Origin: Sporothrix humicola
Taxonomy: Eukaryota; Ascomycota; Sordariomycetes; Ophiostomatales; Ophiostomataceae
Direction of reading: 5' to 3'
Assembly: GCA_021396245.1 (NCBI GenBank)
Contig: WNYE01000009.1
Coordinates: 62,001-126,000, forward strand
Length of the DNA: 64,000 nt
Both the position numbers and the translations under genes were made by a program. The notes beneath the pieces were generated by a model that was not told where the DNA came from, did not search any database, and was given only the letters and a program-made list of their open reading frames with translations. Below, one piece after another: positions 11,802-24,482 of the stretch. The first letter of the stretch is position 1; every line of letters starts with the position of its first letter.

Positions 11802-14493
11802 CTATTCCTTGCCAACGTCCTTGGTGATGGACTCGGGACGGACCTCAGCCTCCCGGGCGATGCGAGCCTCAATATTGGCAACTGCGCTCTGCAGGGCACT
11901 GGTGAGGTCGACATGGAACAGGGGCCGGTTGAGACCGTGCACCGTGACACCCTTGAATCGTGGCGACTTGGTCTTCGGGTCGTCGTCAACCGAGTCGCTG
12001 CTCTGGGCCTCCTCAATGTCCAAAGCCGGGCCAGACTTGCCGCTGCTGCCGGGAGCATGGATCTGGGCGCCGAGTGCCTCAGCCTCCTCACGCTCAGCCT
12101 GGGCGGCAGCCGAGTCGCGGCCACCAATGTCGGCAACACTGAAGATAGACTTCCAGCGGTGGTGCGGTGCGTCCTGGGAATCCGAGGGGTAGCCAAAGCC
12201 GGCTGACACAAGGGCACGCTTGGCCCAGCGGTTGCTAATGTTTGCAATGTGCCAATCAACGGTGTTGGGTGCAGCATAGCGGTCGAGCTGGTTGCGAACA
12301 TCAATCAGGGTCTGCACAGAGGTGATATCGAGGTAGTTGACAGAAGAAAAGTCCAGGATGACAGCCTTGAGAGTCGGCTTGTTCTCATCCTCACCAGTGG
12401 CCTCTGCAAGAGTAAGTGTGCCTGCCTTGATACGCTTGAGCTGGCCGCGGGTCGGGCCAGGGTCATTCCAAGGACGGTCACCCATACGAGGGTACGAGGT
12501 CAGGTTCGTGCGACGAGTGTTCTTGAAGATGAAGTCCACCAGGTTCTCAAGAGTATGCGCAGCGTTGGGGTACGTGAAACCCTCTGCAAAACGGTAGATG
12601 AAGACACCGGGGTAAGGTGTCTCCAGGTCGACGTTGGGGTTGGAGCCGTCGCTGTGGTCAAGCGGCAAGAAGACGCTCCGAGAAGCATCCTCGTTTGCCA
12701 GGCCACCAATGCTGCCGTAGGGACCGACAACCTGGCTATCCTGACCAATGACTTGGTCGCCAAGAACGGAACGGACCTTGACACGGCCAAGAAGCTTGCC
12801 CTTGGATCTGAGGATGCGGAAGAGCAGCATGGCAGCAGAGATAGAGATGGTGGCGTAGATACCGTCCTCGATGCTCGAGAATACAGTAACAATAACACCG
12901 ACGAAGAAGATGAGGCACTCAAAGGGGCTGACGCGATAGAACTGGTAAACAGTGTTGGGCGGGGTGATCAGATCACCGACAGCGTGGATGATGACTGCAG
13001 ACAGGGATGCGTTGGGGATGTAGTAGAAGACCGGGGGCAGGGCGTAGATGGCGAGCAGAACAACGATACCAGTGATCACACCAGCCACAGGCGTGCGCAC
13101 ACCAGCCTTGGACTTAATAGCAGTACGGCTAAAAGAGCCGGTAGCGGGATAGCCACCCAGGAAGGGGCCAAGGATATTGGTCATGCCAATAGCGACCATC
13201 TCCTGAGAGGGGTTGATGGTGTAATTGTTGACACGGCCGAAAGACTTGGAGATGGCAATGTGCTCCATGAGCAGGACAATGACGGTGACCGGCAGGTAGC
13301 TCAAGAATGCCTTGATGATGGTGGTGTTGATCTCGGGAACAGCAGCGTTCTGGAAACCACGCGGAACGTCCTTGAGGATCTTGAAGAGCGGGGTCTTGCG
13401 GCGGTGGCGGTTGACCAGCCAGCTAATCATGGTATAGAGGAGGATGACGAATGCCGTGCGCAGAGTCGAGAGGAAGAAGAAGAGGCGCTGCTTGCGAGGG
13501 TAGCGCTTGGCGCAGACACTGCAGGCAATGCGGATCAGGTAGAGCAGAAGCAGGGCAGTCAGACCCATTGCAGCATCAATCTTGCAGCTGGGCAGGTGCT
13601 TTAGGATATTGACAATGACGTGGTAGGACGCAGCGCGGGTGTTGAAACCAGACTCGCCCAGCATGGTGGGGATCTGGCCAACGGCAATGTTGATGGCGGA
13701 GCCAGTCATGTAGGCGGACAGGGCAGTCAGAGAAATCAGATCCACGATCCAGCCGAAGCGAATAAGGCCAATGAACAGTACAATAGCGCCAGCGATAATC
13801 GAGAGAGCGGATGCAATAACGTGAGGGGGGATATCAGGAAGGTCCTTGCCGACCTCGACGACGATGCTGCCAACAAGCTGAGACATGACGGCGACGGGCT
13901 AGATTTAGGAAGAAAGAAAAAACGTTAGCAATCGAAAGACGGGTGCACAGGGTCTAAAACATTTGAGTTCGGCGGGGAAGTCTTACGCCGATGGTAATAT
14001 CCTTGGACGTAGCGAAGAACCAGTAGACAATAACACCCATGAACGACGAGTACAGACCGAACTGCGGCTCGAGGTTCGCCAGGATAGCGTAGGACATGCC
14101 CTGGGGAACGACAACGGCACCGACGGTGATACCTGCGGAGAGTCAGAAATAAGCTCGAAGATAAGACAGGAAAACAAAGGTTACACGCAAAGAGAGTGTG
14201 CCCAATAACGTACCGGCAACCAGATCACCAATCAGCCACTGCGCGTTGTAGCGGCCAATCCACGAGAGGAAGGGGAAAAGGGAGACAATGTAGTCGACAA
14301 TCTCCTTGCCCGTAGGGACAAGCTCTCTGAAGACATCGAGTGTGTGAGGAGGCTCCTCAACCCAGGTGTCGTCGGACGAAAAGACAGACTCGCCACGAGT
14401 GACTTCGTCCTGGTAGGCGACGGGGCGCTCGACCTTGATGCCGAGGCCCTTGGCCAAAGCGTGGCCAACCTTAGTGGCCTTTGGTCCAGGCAT
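11802..14493 (-). CDS. SulP-family sulfate permease with STAS domain
   Basis: Three exons: 14493-14214, 14132-13987 and 13898-11802, giving 840 residues. Donors are GTACGT and GTAAGA; acceptors are CGCAG and CTAG. The first exon holds a soluble N-terminus and ends in the first transporter segment (RYNAQWLIGDLVAG). The second gives ITVGAVVVPQGMSYAIL and LEPQFGLYSSFMG, the classic SulP signature. The third contains further membrane helices (for example ASALSIIAGAIVLFIGLIRFGW, and ATGSFSRTAIK) and then a C-terminal STAS domain with LDFSSVNYLDITSVQTL. It should be a plasma-membrane proton-sulfate symporter of the SutB/CYS-14 type. Fungal permeases of this family are about 780-840 residues. Expression is usually induced by sulfur starvation through a bZIP factor, but I could not identify a confident site for it here. 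Which paralogue it is cannot be told from the sequence alone. Confidence 0.95.
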
Positions 14494-14700
14494 TTTGACG
14501 ATGGCGATGTCAAGATTGTTGACTCGAAGAAATGGACGTGTGAGAGGATGTGGTGGAGGGTTTGATATCCTAGCGCCCAGAACTTTCGGATCAAAAGATG
14601 TCGAAAGCAGAGAGCAGAAACCCAAAGGGAAGGGGAGGATGAGGATGAGAAGAGACTGGGAAAGGATGATCGTCCAGATGGTTGCAGGGGCAGATGATGA

Positions 14701-14710
14701 GTATATATAC
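14701..14710 (-). promoter_or_regulatory. Candidate TATA box of the sulfate permease gene
   Basis: GTATATATAC is a perfect 10-base palindrome about 210 bases upstream of the permease ATG. It sits immediately before a CT-rich stretch on the sense strand (14580-14690), the usual arrangement of TATA element and transcription start region in regulated fungal genes. The match is visible; use as a TATA box is inferred. Confidence 0.4.
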
Positions 14711-17700
14711 AAAAGTGAAGAGGTGCCTTTCGTGTGTGACTAGACGCAACAGCTAGACACGAGAGCAACGTCCGAAAGTAACCTGGAGAAGAGGAAGAAA
14801 AATAAAGTGAACAAGATCCAGCTCCACGGTAGCCCAGCGCGTGTCGAGTGGGGGTGGGTAAGAAAAGAAGGACGAATAAGTCCAGAAAGAAGAGAAAAAA
14901 GAAAAGAAATAGGATTTCGAGGACGAGAGAAAGAGGGAGGGTGTGTACTGTCTGTGAGCTTGTTCTCTAGCTCGGCGCGGGATGCAGACAGGGGGGAGGG
15001 GTGAGAAAAGAGCCAAGCAGGGCAGCTTTTGGTGGAGGAGGGTGCCCTGACGGGACGAGATCCAACAGCTCTTCCTCTGGGAGAATGTTTTTCTCAAAGT
15101 GGTGAATCTCCACAAGTCCTAGAGGCTCAGAATAGAGAAAAGTCGTGGGGAGAACGGACGCGAGAGAGGGTCGAGTGGACGCAAGAGGTTAGCAGGCAAC
15201 GGTCTTTGAGCAACAAGATGTTTGTCGAAAGTCTCGAGTGCACAACCAGGTTGCAGAGATGCCTTTGCTTCTCACGCTGTGGGGGTGAGAGCGCCACAAA
15301 AGGAACGCCTCGAGAGGATCGAGACTGTCGAGTAACGCGACAGGCAGCGGAGAGACAGAGGAAGAGGGTGACAAGGATGGAAGAAATTGTAGACCCTCGC
15401 CGAAGAAGACGTAAAAGAAACAGAGAAGACGTAAAATCTAATCGAATCTTTTGGGCGTCCAGCAGACAAAGCAGGCGAGCTCGTCACACGGTGATGCCGA
15501 TGGTGAATATGGCGTTCGACGGATGGCGACTGAAGGCGGGGATGCAAGGCAACCGGAAGAGAGAAGCAACAAAAGAACCTTGAGCAAAGACGGACGAGAT
15601 TGATCTTGTTCGTCAATTCAGGCGAATATCACCAAAGGGTATCTTTGTGCAGTGGTGCCAAGTAAGGGCCCCTTGAGGAAGAAAATAGCGAATGCAGATC
15701 GCTTCGGTGAGTGTTCCGGTCGCAATACTGTGTATGCAAAAGTAGCACAACTGCAGGAAAGGGTTGCTGCTGTGTCCAACGGATGGCAAGCTGAAGAGGG
15801 CTCGAGGTCGGCGAATGAACAGAAACAGAAAAAAGCAATTCCAAAAAAGAAGTGATGGAGGGCCGGCGTGCAAGGGTAGAGGTTGAGGCTTGAAAAAAAT
15901 GGTCGATGGTGACAGAGGGCAATAGAATGATGGAAGAGCGCCCAGACCCAAGATAGTTAATGTGCCCGTCTGACGCAAAGGGACAAAAACAATAGAGGAA
16001 ACAAAAATGGCTGCCAAAAAGCAATACCAAAGTAGCCAGGGGGTGTGGCGAGAGGATGGAAGGGTTGAAGACGAGGAACAGAAGAAGAGAACAAAAAGAA
16101 CAAAAGAACAACAGGACAAAAAAGGAACAGAGAAAAGATCAAGGGGCACAACAAAAGAAAAGGGAAATTGAGAAAGGGGAAACAACCGAAAGATGACGAG
16201 GAAGCCAGAGGGCAGGTACGACTGACGACGAAGGACGCGCAGCGAGTCAAGAGACGGGAAAGAGCGACTTTGAAGCTTTCGCATGCTGGTTGAATCCAAA
16301 AGTGGAAACCTTTGAGGTTAGCTCGCATTGCGCCATCGTGTAAGTGCTTTTTGACAAAGCAAGCTCGACTTTTTGGGCGTGGAGGGGCAGGGGCAGGCTG
16401 ACGAAGGCGAAGTACCTGTGGATGTGGGGTACCTGGGCGATTAAAAACACCTGCAAAACTGGCGTGCGAAATGGATCAGCACATGTATCCTACGTCAAAA
16501 GCTACTTGTTGCGGCCGGCGCGGAAGTTTTTTCGTCTTGGGCGTTTCTTCTGCGTTCTTTCCATTTGTTTGTCACCCATCCTTTTCTCTTTCCACTTTGC
16601 TCTATCAATCACTCAGTTGCTCAATCGCTCTTTCTCAACGAAACTGGTAACCGAGATGCAGTTTTCTTCCGGTGACCCAGCGTAGATTACATGTGTTCCT
16701 TCTCTGCATGCTTCTGTTGTCGTCAATTCTCCATTTTAGCCTTGCTTGTGTCTCCGCACGGAAAGCCTGGCAGATGGCAAACCACCACCAAGTCGATCCT
16801 TTACCGTTTTTTACGGCACCCGCCGCCCACGAGATGCACATGTGCTCCCGCGTGATGGAACACGCCCCAATCAACGCCCAATATCAGAGTCTCAGCTGCA
16901 GAGCGGTCAGTCATCTCGACCCTTTTTGAATGCTCTCAACTGCGTGTCTCGCCTGTCGACGGCCTTTTTCAGTGCAATCAATCAATCAGTGACAGTCTGC
17001 AGAGTACAACTGCATTTGATCAGATTAGAAAGTCGGGCGACAGTTCTTCTGCCAGGCTCTTGCCCATGTCATTCTCGTCCCTGAGTCTTGGCTCGAAGCA
17101 CGCGTGCACAGCTCAAGTGAATGAAATGCATCAAATACGAATGAGAAGCAACGCATTTTACAACTGCAAGCGCCCTTGACGCTTGACGCACACCCTCTTC
17201 GGCGCAACGCACCTCCCAAGATACCAACATCTTGTTTCTGAATCTCTTGTCTTGCTTGTCCTTCACAAGAAAGATGCTACAGAGATACAGGTTTCTCCGA
17301 GGAGGTACAAACCCTAGTGTGAGACCTGGCATCTGAGTCTCGCCGGGCGCCATCTCGAGCCATCTCCACGTCTTCCTCGCCGTGGCCTAGCCGGATTTTG
17401 ACAGACGTCGACGCGGAGGGCCAGACTCGGGTCCGCCAGACCAATCTCGTCCGTTTCTTTTGTGATGGCGTTAATGGCGTTTCTTCGTTTTTGAGACTCT
17501 TTGCCTTTTTTGACTCGAATATGTTTCGTTTTTCGTTGGATTTGTTTTCGTCTCAGCCGGGCCCTCGATATTGCTTGGCTAACCTAATCTCTGCCGAAGC
17601 TGGGTCCCCATCCCCTCTCCCCAGACGCGGGTGTTGGTCCTTTCCACTGGGCACGTCCTCGAGCGAACGCGGGATGAAATGAAATGGCGCCTCTTTCGTG

Positions 17701-20700
17701 GGCTCGTGGGATACCAAAGTCCCTGTGAGGAGCTACAGCGCACAGAGGGTTCTATTCTTACGACGTCAGTTGCTCCTTCCTTGACCTGACGCGACATAGC
17801 AGCAGTTGGATCTTGATGTCGTAGAGACGGCACAAACTCGGTGTCGGTCATAGAGTTGACAAGCTCCAAGGAACCCCAAAAGCAGGGACGTTCGCATTGG
17901 AAAAGACCGATGTGACTATCCATCCGTCCCTTCTCTTTCCCATGTTCACGCCCGACGTGATGAGTTGCATTATCCCATTTCGCATGTTCACATCCTCTCG
18001 CCGACCCCGGTTTTCCTTTCGTAAAAACAAGAGACACAAATTGAATGCAAACCACGGAAACCACATAAAAACAGGGAGCCAGCATGGCGCCCTCCCACGC
18101 AGCCCGCACGCCCCCCAGGAGCTCGACATGCGAGACCAGGGCTAAGGCGGCCAATCAGAAGAGCGGATTGCTGCTTGCGCCATCGACGGATCCAGTGACA
18201 CCATCGACCTCATGTGGGTCGTCGACGATTAAAACCAGCCAAAACAGCCACGGAGCTGCAAGAGCTGACTTTGAATTTATGTCTGCAGGTTATTTTCGTT
18301 TTATCGTTATTTCTTCACTTTTAAGCTGTCTTGTCTTTTTACGACATCTTCTTCAATGTTTCCCGCCTTTTGGGGTGCATTTTCGCCCAGCAGCTCATTG
18401 TATGCTGTCTGAATCCTGGCTTTTTATAGGCTGGCTTGGATCCACATTATATGCAGTTTCCTGTTTGGGACGCTTCCCGACTGCAATAAAGCGAAGACGC
18501 AATCGCACGAGAGAAGCCACGATGGACAATGGGGTGCAGAATGACAGAAAGACATGAAAAAAATCCTGGGAAGGAACAAACAATGGCTCTTCCCTTTTCG
18601 TTTTTCATGAGATACAGTAACATGGCGCCTCGTACGATGTCACCAGCTCCCATGCAATCCCCACGACCTGGGAACGGGCAAGAATAAAAAAGTGTCGTCC
18701 AGAGCTGTTTTTGACACCTGCGCCCACGTCAAACGAACCACCACGTCCCCCCATTGGCAAAACGTAGTACCACGTCGCGATGTCCTGTCACGACACATTG
18801 GCACAAAATATTAAAATTGGAATAAGAACATGTCCAGAATGCGTACTTATAATTTCCAATATCTGCAAGGCCCTGCATGGAAGCCAGAATGGAAGCAGAA
18901 GAAGCTGATCGTCGGCTGTTTTCACACATCAAACCCGGAACTCAAAGCAAGAAGCATGTTTTCTCGCCTTCCACGGTCCGTCACCGAGACTCGAAACATG
19001 CAGTAGATTATAGAGAGATTGTAGAAAAAAGGGACAGACAAGAGAAAAGACCGGCGCGCGACTATCATCCTAGTGGCCGTTGTCGAGAAGGCGTGATGAT
19101 CCAGGTCCCTTTTTCGAGATCTTCCACTCCGTAGTTCGAAGTAGTCTGAGTAGTCTGAACAAAGGTGGTTTGAAAGTTGAGAGTCCAGACTTTCTACATT
19201 CTCTTGATATTCAGCCCTCATTTAGCGAAAAGGAAGAAAAAGGCTTTGCCGAGCTTTTGCGGCGTCTATCATGGTATGTCTTTTTCCTGTTTCATTTTTC
19301 TTTTATTTTCCTCCTTCTTTCTTCACTCCCTCGTGGGCGTGTCTTCTGGCGCTTCTTTTCTTTTTCTTCGGTGACTCCTCTCGCTGATCCCGCGCATATC
19401 CACGCGTCTAGATCCCCCTGGCTGCCTTGACTGATCCTGCCCGTAAGACACGTCCCCAAGGGCATATGAGCACGCGACAGGAAAAGATGAGCAGCAGAGT
19501 GCACAGTTCGCTTGACTTTCGTAACAGAAACAAGGCCCAACATCAATATATTCGTCGTGAATAAAGCAGCTGTCTCAAAAGTCAATAAAGGACGCCACAT
19601 TACGTGTTGATGTTCACTCTATTCGCTTCTTTTCTTACTTTCCTTCTGATTTTTCACTGAATTCCTGCCCTTGATGTCCATCCTCCCATCCTCCCACATG
19701 TCTGAGCACCAGAGATGCATCCCTCTTTTTCTTGGCAGTACCGACAACGAGAGAAAACAAGCAAATATACGACGTAAATCTGGCACAAGATAATCTTAGC
19801 CGCCCGCTCCCGCCCTCCACGCAAGGACACGATATTTCGGTTCACTGATTTTATTGCGTCCTGTTATTGCTGTTATTGTCCCGTTTTACTCTTCTTTTAC
19901 GCAACAATTTACCTGGGTCGAGAAGCTTAGACCACCGAACATACACGTAAACGTACATACATCGCATCTTACACCCCTCCCCCTTCATGGCCTCCCGTAA
20001 CTCGCCTCCCTAGCCGCCCAAGCAGCTCTTTTCTTTTACACCCATCTGAGCCATTTGTTGCGCTCTGTAGGTATTACAGATAAAAATATTAACTCGCCAC
20101 GGTAATTATGTTCCTACTTTTCTCGGCAAATTGAACACCCAGAAAGCTGGAAAGCAAGAGGCCAAGACTGTAAAACAGAAGCGAGCTCGGCGAGGTACAA
20201 AATAAGAAGTAATGCTTGGGCAGGAGACCTTGAAGACCTATCGCGGCTGTACATTCGTTTCATAAGACGTGCCTTTCACCTTTGTTCGTCGTATTTCTAC
20301 ATACATGGGGCACGTAGGCACGCAAGATGAGCCCATGGGACTCCCGTGGGACTCTTGCGGGACGCGGAGGTACGAGAAGCAAAAGAAAAGAAGACCATGC
20401 CAGGGGCAAGGTTCCAGTCTCCTCTTTTTCCTTCTGTTCCCCCCTTCTAGAAGGAATATTTACGTTATCTAAAATGCGTCGAGTGCCACAGGCCCCAGAA
20501 TAACACCGCAAAATAACGCGGGATCATGCAGATGCAGGCTTGACGGAGCACTCGAGATCCCATATTCGGAGATGTACGACGTGCCTCCGAATGCAGGGCG
20601 CGGATCTTTCCTCCTCCTCGACAATTCCCCATCAGCCCATCAACCACCCCCAAACAACCCGGTAGGAGACCTCCGAAGGTGACCCTCTTTCGTTTTCCTT

Positions 20701-21059
20701 GACTCACCGAAATCAAGGGTGAGATGGGGGGGAGGTTAAAAATATGAACAGGTGGCGATGGAGGGAAAAATGTAGGTAAGTCCAGGTAAAACCCTCAAAA
20801 GGAAATGGAGGAGAAGAAAAGAAGGGATCAGACAGACGCTAGAAGCAAGACAGCTCCGTGGGGGTGGTTAGGATTACAACCAAAGTTTGCGAGATAAACA
20901 CGCATGAGGACCAAGACGTAGTACCGCCTGCAAGGCGAGAGACTGGGAAAGTGGGAGACAAGAAGTAGCGGATACCATCTCACCCGGGCAGGCCGCTGCA
21001 GGGCTGCTGCATGTCTGCATCTTTTCCCTCTCATGAGCCTAGGTGAGTGAGATATGCTA

Positions 21060-21095
21060 TGCCATGTGGTTTTGCCATGTGTCTTTTTGCCATGT
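21060..21095. repeat. Three spaced copies of TGCCATGT
   Basis: The octamer TGCCATGT occurs at 21060, 21073 and 21088, with T-rich spacers of 5 and 7 bases. It may be a decayed tandem repeat or a cluster of binding sites; nothing links it to a gene. Confidence 0.5.
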
Positions 21096-22226
21096 TTTGC
21101 TGTCCCCTCCGGCTTCTCCGGGCCACAGCCGTCTGACAGGCACGGCGCTACGAAGCTAGGCGCCGGCAAACAATGGACACTTTTAGGGGGAGGTGGACTG
21201 GAGACCAATTGGCCGCATCTGCCAGACCACACTTTGCACCAGACTTGAACCAGACCTGACACGGCATGGCCAGGCCCATGATGTGTAGGCCGAGCCGATA
21301 GCAGCAGTCTTGTTTCCCCCCCTCATGGCTTGTCCAAAGGTAGTTGGTCTGTACCCTTGAGTTGTTGTCGTCGTTATGCCCAGGTATATCCGGTATCCTG
21401 GGGGTGGGTGTGCGTGGTATCGACCTGTAGATGTAGCTGCAAAGGGTAAGATATTAGATACACATAGCATAACGTTCACTTCACCTCACATCGGCCTCGT
21501 TATTTTGTGCTTGAACACTGTTTCATTCTCCATGTTGGTAACAAACACCCGGAATATGTGCTACTTGACAAAAACGTAGGGGTATGCTGACCATGGAAGG
21601 ATGGATTCAGCATCCCAGGCAACGTGAAAAAGGATAAAGAGTAAAAAAGTTCATAGCCAGCAACCATCAACGAATGACACTGCAGCAGCGTCAAAGAGAG
21701 TATCTTAAACAAAAATTGAATCATGCTGCGCCCATCCTGAGAACAGGAGAAGAAAACAATAAGAAAACAGGAAAGAAAAAAAAGAAGAACGACAAGAGGA
21801 GAAAAGGACGAAACAGAAAGAACTGGCGAGCCTTGGCAATCATGTGGCCGGCACAACCAGAGCTCTCAAATCATCCTTGGCACTCGCTTCCTTTCATTCC
21901 TTTTCTCCTTCCCCATTCCCAACGCCCCAACTCCCATTCTCGACCAAAAATCACGCCTGCGTCGAATGTGTCTCTCGCCAGATCATCAAAAGCAATACTG
22001 CCCTCGCCGGTGTGAGGGTGTGCCGCTCTGGAGAAGAACCATTGTCCATACGCTCCCCGACAGAAACTAGAAGAGACTGGGAGGGAAAGGCGTTTTGTTG
22101 GTGTGGGTGCAGTCGTACAAGGAGACACCAAAAATGTTTCCAGTATCAACAAGCGACGTCCACACATTCACACGTCCAAGACCGCCTAAGCGTATAAGCT
22201 CGAGACACGACACTGCGTGAACTGGT

Positions 22227-22887
22227 CTAGAAACCGTGGACTTTGATGGTCTTCTCGTCGAGGCCAAGGCCGGTAGCCTTGTCGATCAAGAAGTCGCGGA
22301 TCTTGCTGCGCTGGTCGCCCTGGAGCTGGATCACCTCGCCCATGCCCTTGGACTCGGCTGCGGAGATGATGGTTCCATTGCAAGCGAACTCCTTCTTGAT
22401 GACCTTGAGGATCTTCTTGTGGTCAAACTTGGGAGGAATGCCCTGGACCGTGGTCAAGGTCTTGCGTCCATTGCGCTCTGTGGTGGGGAAATGTTAGTCA
22501 CTGTGGTTTCTGCGTCATTGTTTCTTGTGTATGACGACGGGGTGAGGGCACGGAGCACATGTGCCATGTTCCATGAGTCACGAGCCACATCACAATAGTG
22601 TGTAAGGATGTGGCACGCGCTCATGGTTTGTGGTATGTGAATGTGCTTCACCCAGGTCGATCGTGCTGGGGCAAGACATACGCTGAATACGGATATGGAG
22701 GTATTCCTGTTGCTTTGCCTGCGATTGTCCGGTATCTTCGTCGGCGTCGGCGAAGGGGTCTGAGGTGAGGCTGAGTGTTAGTATTTTTGGTTTTTATTTC
22801 GGCTTTCGCCTCGTGCAAAATCGGAGGCGGGTCCGGTGACGGAAGCGGGGTGTGCGCACCATTGATCTTGAGATTTTCGATTGACAT
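22227..22887 (-). CDS. sui1: Translation initiation factor eIF1 (SUI1)
   Basis: Three exons: 22887-22860, 22759-22682 and 22477-22227, giving 118 residues. Donors are GTGCGC and GTATGT and acceptors CTCAG and CACAG. The spliced protein begins MSIENLKINDPFADADEDTG and continues into HIRIQQRNGRKTLTTVQGIP, then VIKKEFACNGTI and GEVIQLQGDQR, all diagnostic of eIF1. eIF1 binds the 40S subunit near the P site and enforces accurate AUG selection, antagonising eIF5. The loop after CNGTI is a few residues longer than in yeast (108 residues), which is common in fungi. The AUG has T at -3 (GAGTTG before ATG), a poor context that fits the known autoregulation of eIF1 by start stringency. A 5'-leader intron is likely just upstream. 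Confidence 0.96.
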
Positions 22888-24482
22888 CAACTCGACTTTT
22901 CCTGCGAAACTCGTGGGAACGGGGTTTTGTAAAGATGCGCGGTGCTGAAGGACGCAAGGCTTGTTAGTACAATGTTGAAGAAAGTTAAAACCGGGATAAC
23001 GTCGGCAGATGCGATGGCGGATCGAGAAGAACCCTAAAGCCTCAAAAGGCCGTAAAGCCGTTTTCCCCAGAGCCGCAACAGCCTTGGAGGGGTCAAAACA
23101 CCCCTGAGCCGACGTTCTCTCCGGAATATTGAAGTCGAAGTATCGTCGACAACCTACATAGATCAAACTAATGATGTGATCGGGATCTGGACTGGCAGAG
23201 ATCGGTGGTTCGGAGCTGGGATGGTTGATTGTTTGGAGTGGTAGTTTGTTGTGATGGAGTGGGAAAACAGGATTAGAAGCGCTTTTAAGAGGGGAAAAGG
23301 GAAAGGGAAGGAAAAGGGAGAAGAAAGGCGAGTGAGAGGAAAGAAGCGGGGAACGAAAGGGAAAGAAGGAGCGAAAGAGTGGCGGGGCACGCGATAGCGA
23401 TAAAACGGGCCAATCAAGGCACTGCGTCATGATCCACAATGGCAAAATGCAACAAGGCCGCAAACAAAAAATGCACAAAACGAAAGCAAAAGAGGGCTGC
23501 CGCTAGCCTAGAATTTCACGCTTTTTTCCAATTCTACAGGGCATTTTTGCGCACAAAGGCTGCAGAAAGGCACACAAACGGCCTATGACTCAGCAGATGT
23601 CAGGCAGTGATTCGTCCAACAAACTCAGCCTTCGACTTGACACAGCAATACAGCTTTGGGGGCCTGCAGGAGCTTGCAGAAGCCTGCAGATGAGGCCACC
23701 GATTTGAGGCACTTCTGCCCTTCTGTGTCTTTCTGTGTTATTCGCTCGTCATTTGTTTGCATGCCGTGGGCTGTGTGACAGCAGCGGGCTGTCCGATATG
23801 CGGACGAGAACAGAGGGGTCTTGGCAGAAGCTGCATGCGATGGGATTGAGAACCGGGAAACAAGAGCCAGGACCAAAAGGGATGAAGATCTGAAGCTTTC
23901 ATGATGCAAAGGAGTGTCGAAAATGGCACGCAACAAGGCTGGTTCGTAAACGCTTACTTGCATATTCTTTCCCGTGTTTCGTTTGTCCCATCGATCCTTC
24001 CTTTTTGTTTGTGCCGGTTGCCCATTGGATGTTTCAGCCCGCGATTTCCTTGTTCGTGCCAGCGGGGTGCAGCCGTCCTTAAGGAAGGCGCAACTGGTGC
24101 ATTTTTGGTGTATTTTTGGCGCAAGGAGGGAAGTGGTTGCGGGGGGAAGACGGCAGGCTGGCAGGCGTTAGACCCAGGGCCTAGCGCCTGACGTGTATCG
24201 ACGCGGAGCGATCGCGAAAAAAACGCGACTCCTTGTCCAGTCCCATTCAGCCTAGATCCAACAAGCACGTCAGCCCTTTTTCTTCTTTTGAATTCAAAAC
24301 GACCGCCCCTGCATGTCCACAGTAGATCCACGTGCCATGCTGAAGACACAACGTCGACTGTGTGCATCATTGTCTTGATTGTGTTTGGCTTTCTTTCACC
24401 GTTTTCATTTCACCTCGTTCACAGCCTTGTCAACATCAACAAACCTGTCTCCTCGTCAACATCGTCTCCCCTTGCGTCCACA
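22888..24482. other. Divergent promoter region of eIF1 and BUB2 with a likely eIF1 leader intron
   Basis: On the minus strand, GTACTAAC (revcomp of 22963-22970) lies shortly before CCTTCAG (acceptor ending at 22945), a textbook branch point and 3' splice site. GTAGGT starting at 23157 is a possible donor, giving a 213-nt intron in the eIF1 5' leader. The stretch 23280-23390 is purine-rich on +, so CT-rich on the eIF1 sense strand, typical of a strong fungal core promoter. The part from 24200 to 24482 should hold the BUB2 leader. No other gene is seen. Confidence 0.5.

Larger units (their letters stand above)
14494..22226. other. 7.7-kb gene-poor region
   Basis: No gene can be supported here on either strand. 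The part nearest the permease (14580-15100) is purine-rich on the + strand, hence CT-rich on the permease sense strand, and carries a TATA-like element. The remainder has many short frames without domain features, purine/pyrimidine-skewed tracts (for example 16000-16200 and 19230-19370), an imperfect repetition of GGGACTC words near 20336-20360 and a TGCCATGT triplet repeat at 21060-21095. I found no tRNA, 5S rRNA or transposase-like frame. It could contain long leaders or non-coding transcripts. Confidence 0.45.

Noticed and set aside
12249..13604. 451-codon frame antisense to the sulfate permease
   Set aside because: Shadow of the codon bias in the permease exon, with no motif.
15613..16299. 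228-codon Phe/Leu/Ser-rich frame on the minus strand
   Set aside because: The composition is that of a C/T-rich strand; no conserved segment or splice structure is seen.
17579..18154. 191-codon minus-strand frame
   Set aside because: No domain, signal or codon pattern like the real genes; treated as chance.
24288..24482. N-terminal extension of Bub2 from an upstream start
   Set aside because: The extra 65 residues include a hydrophobic stretch not expected in Bub2; the ATG at 24483 has the better context.
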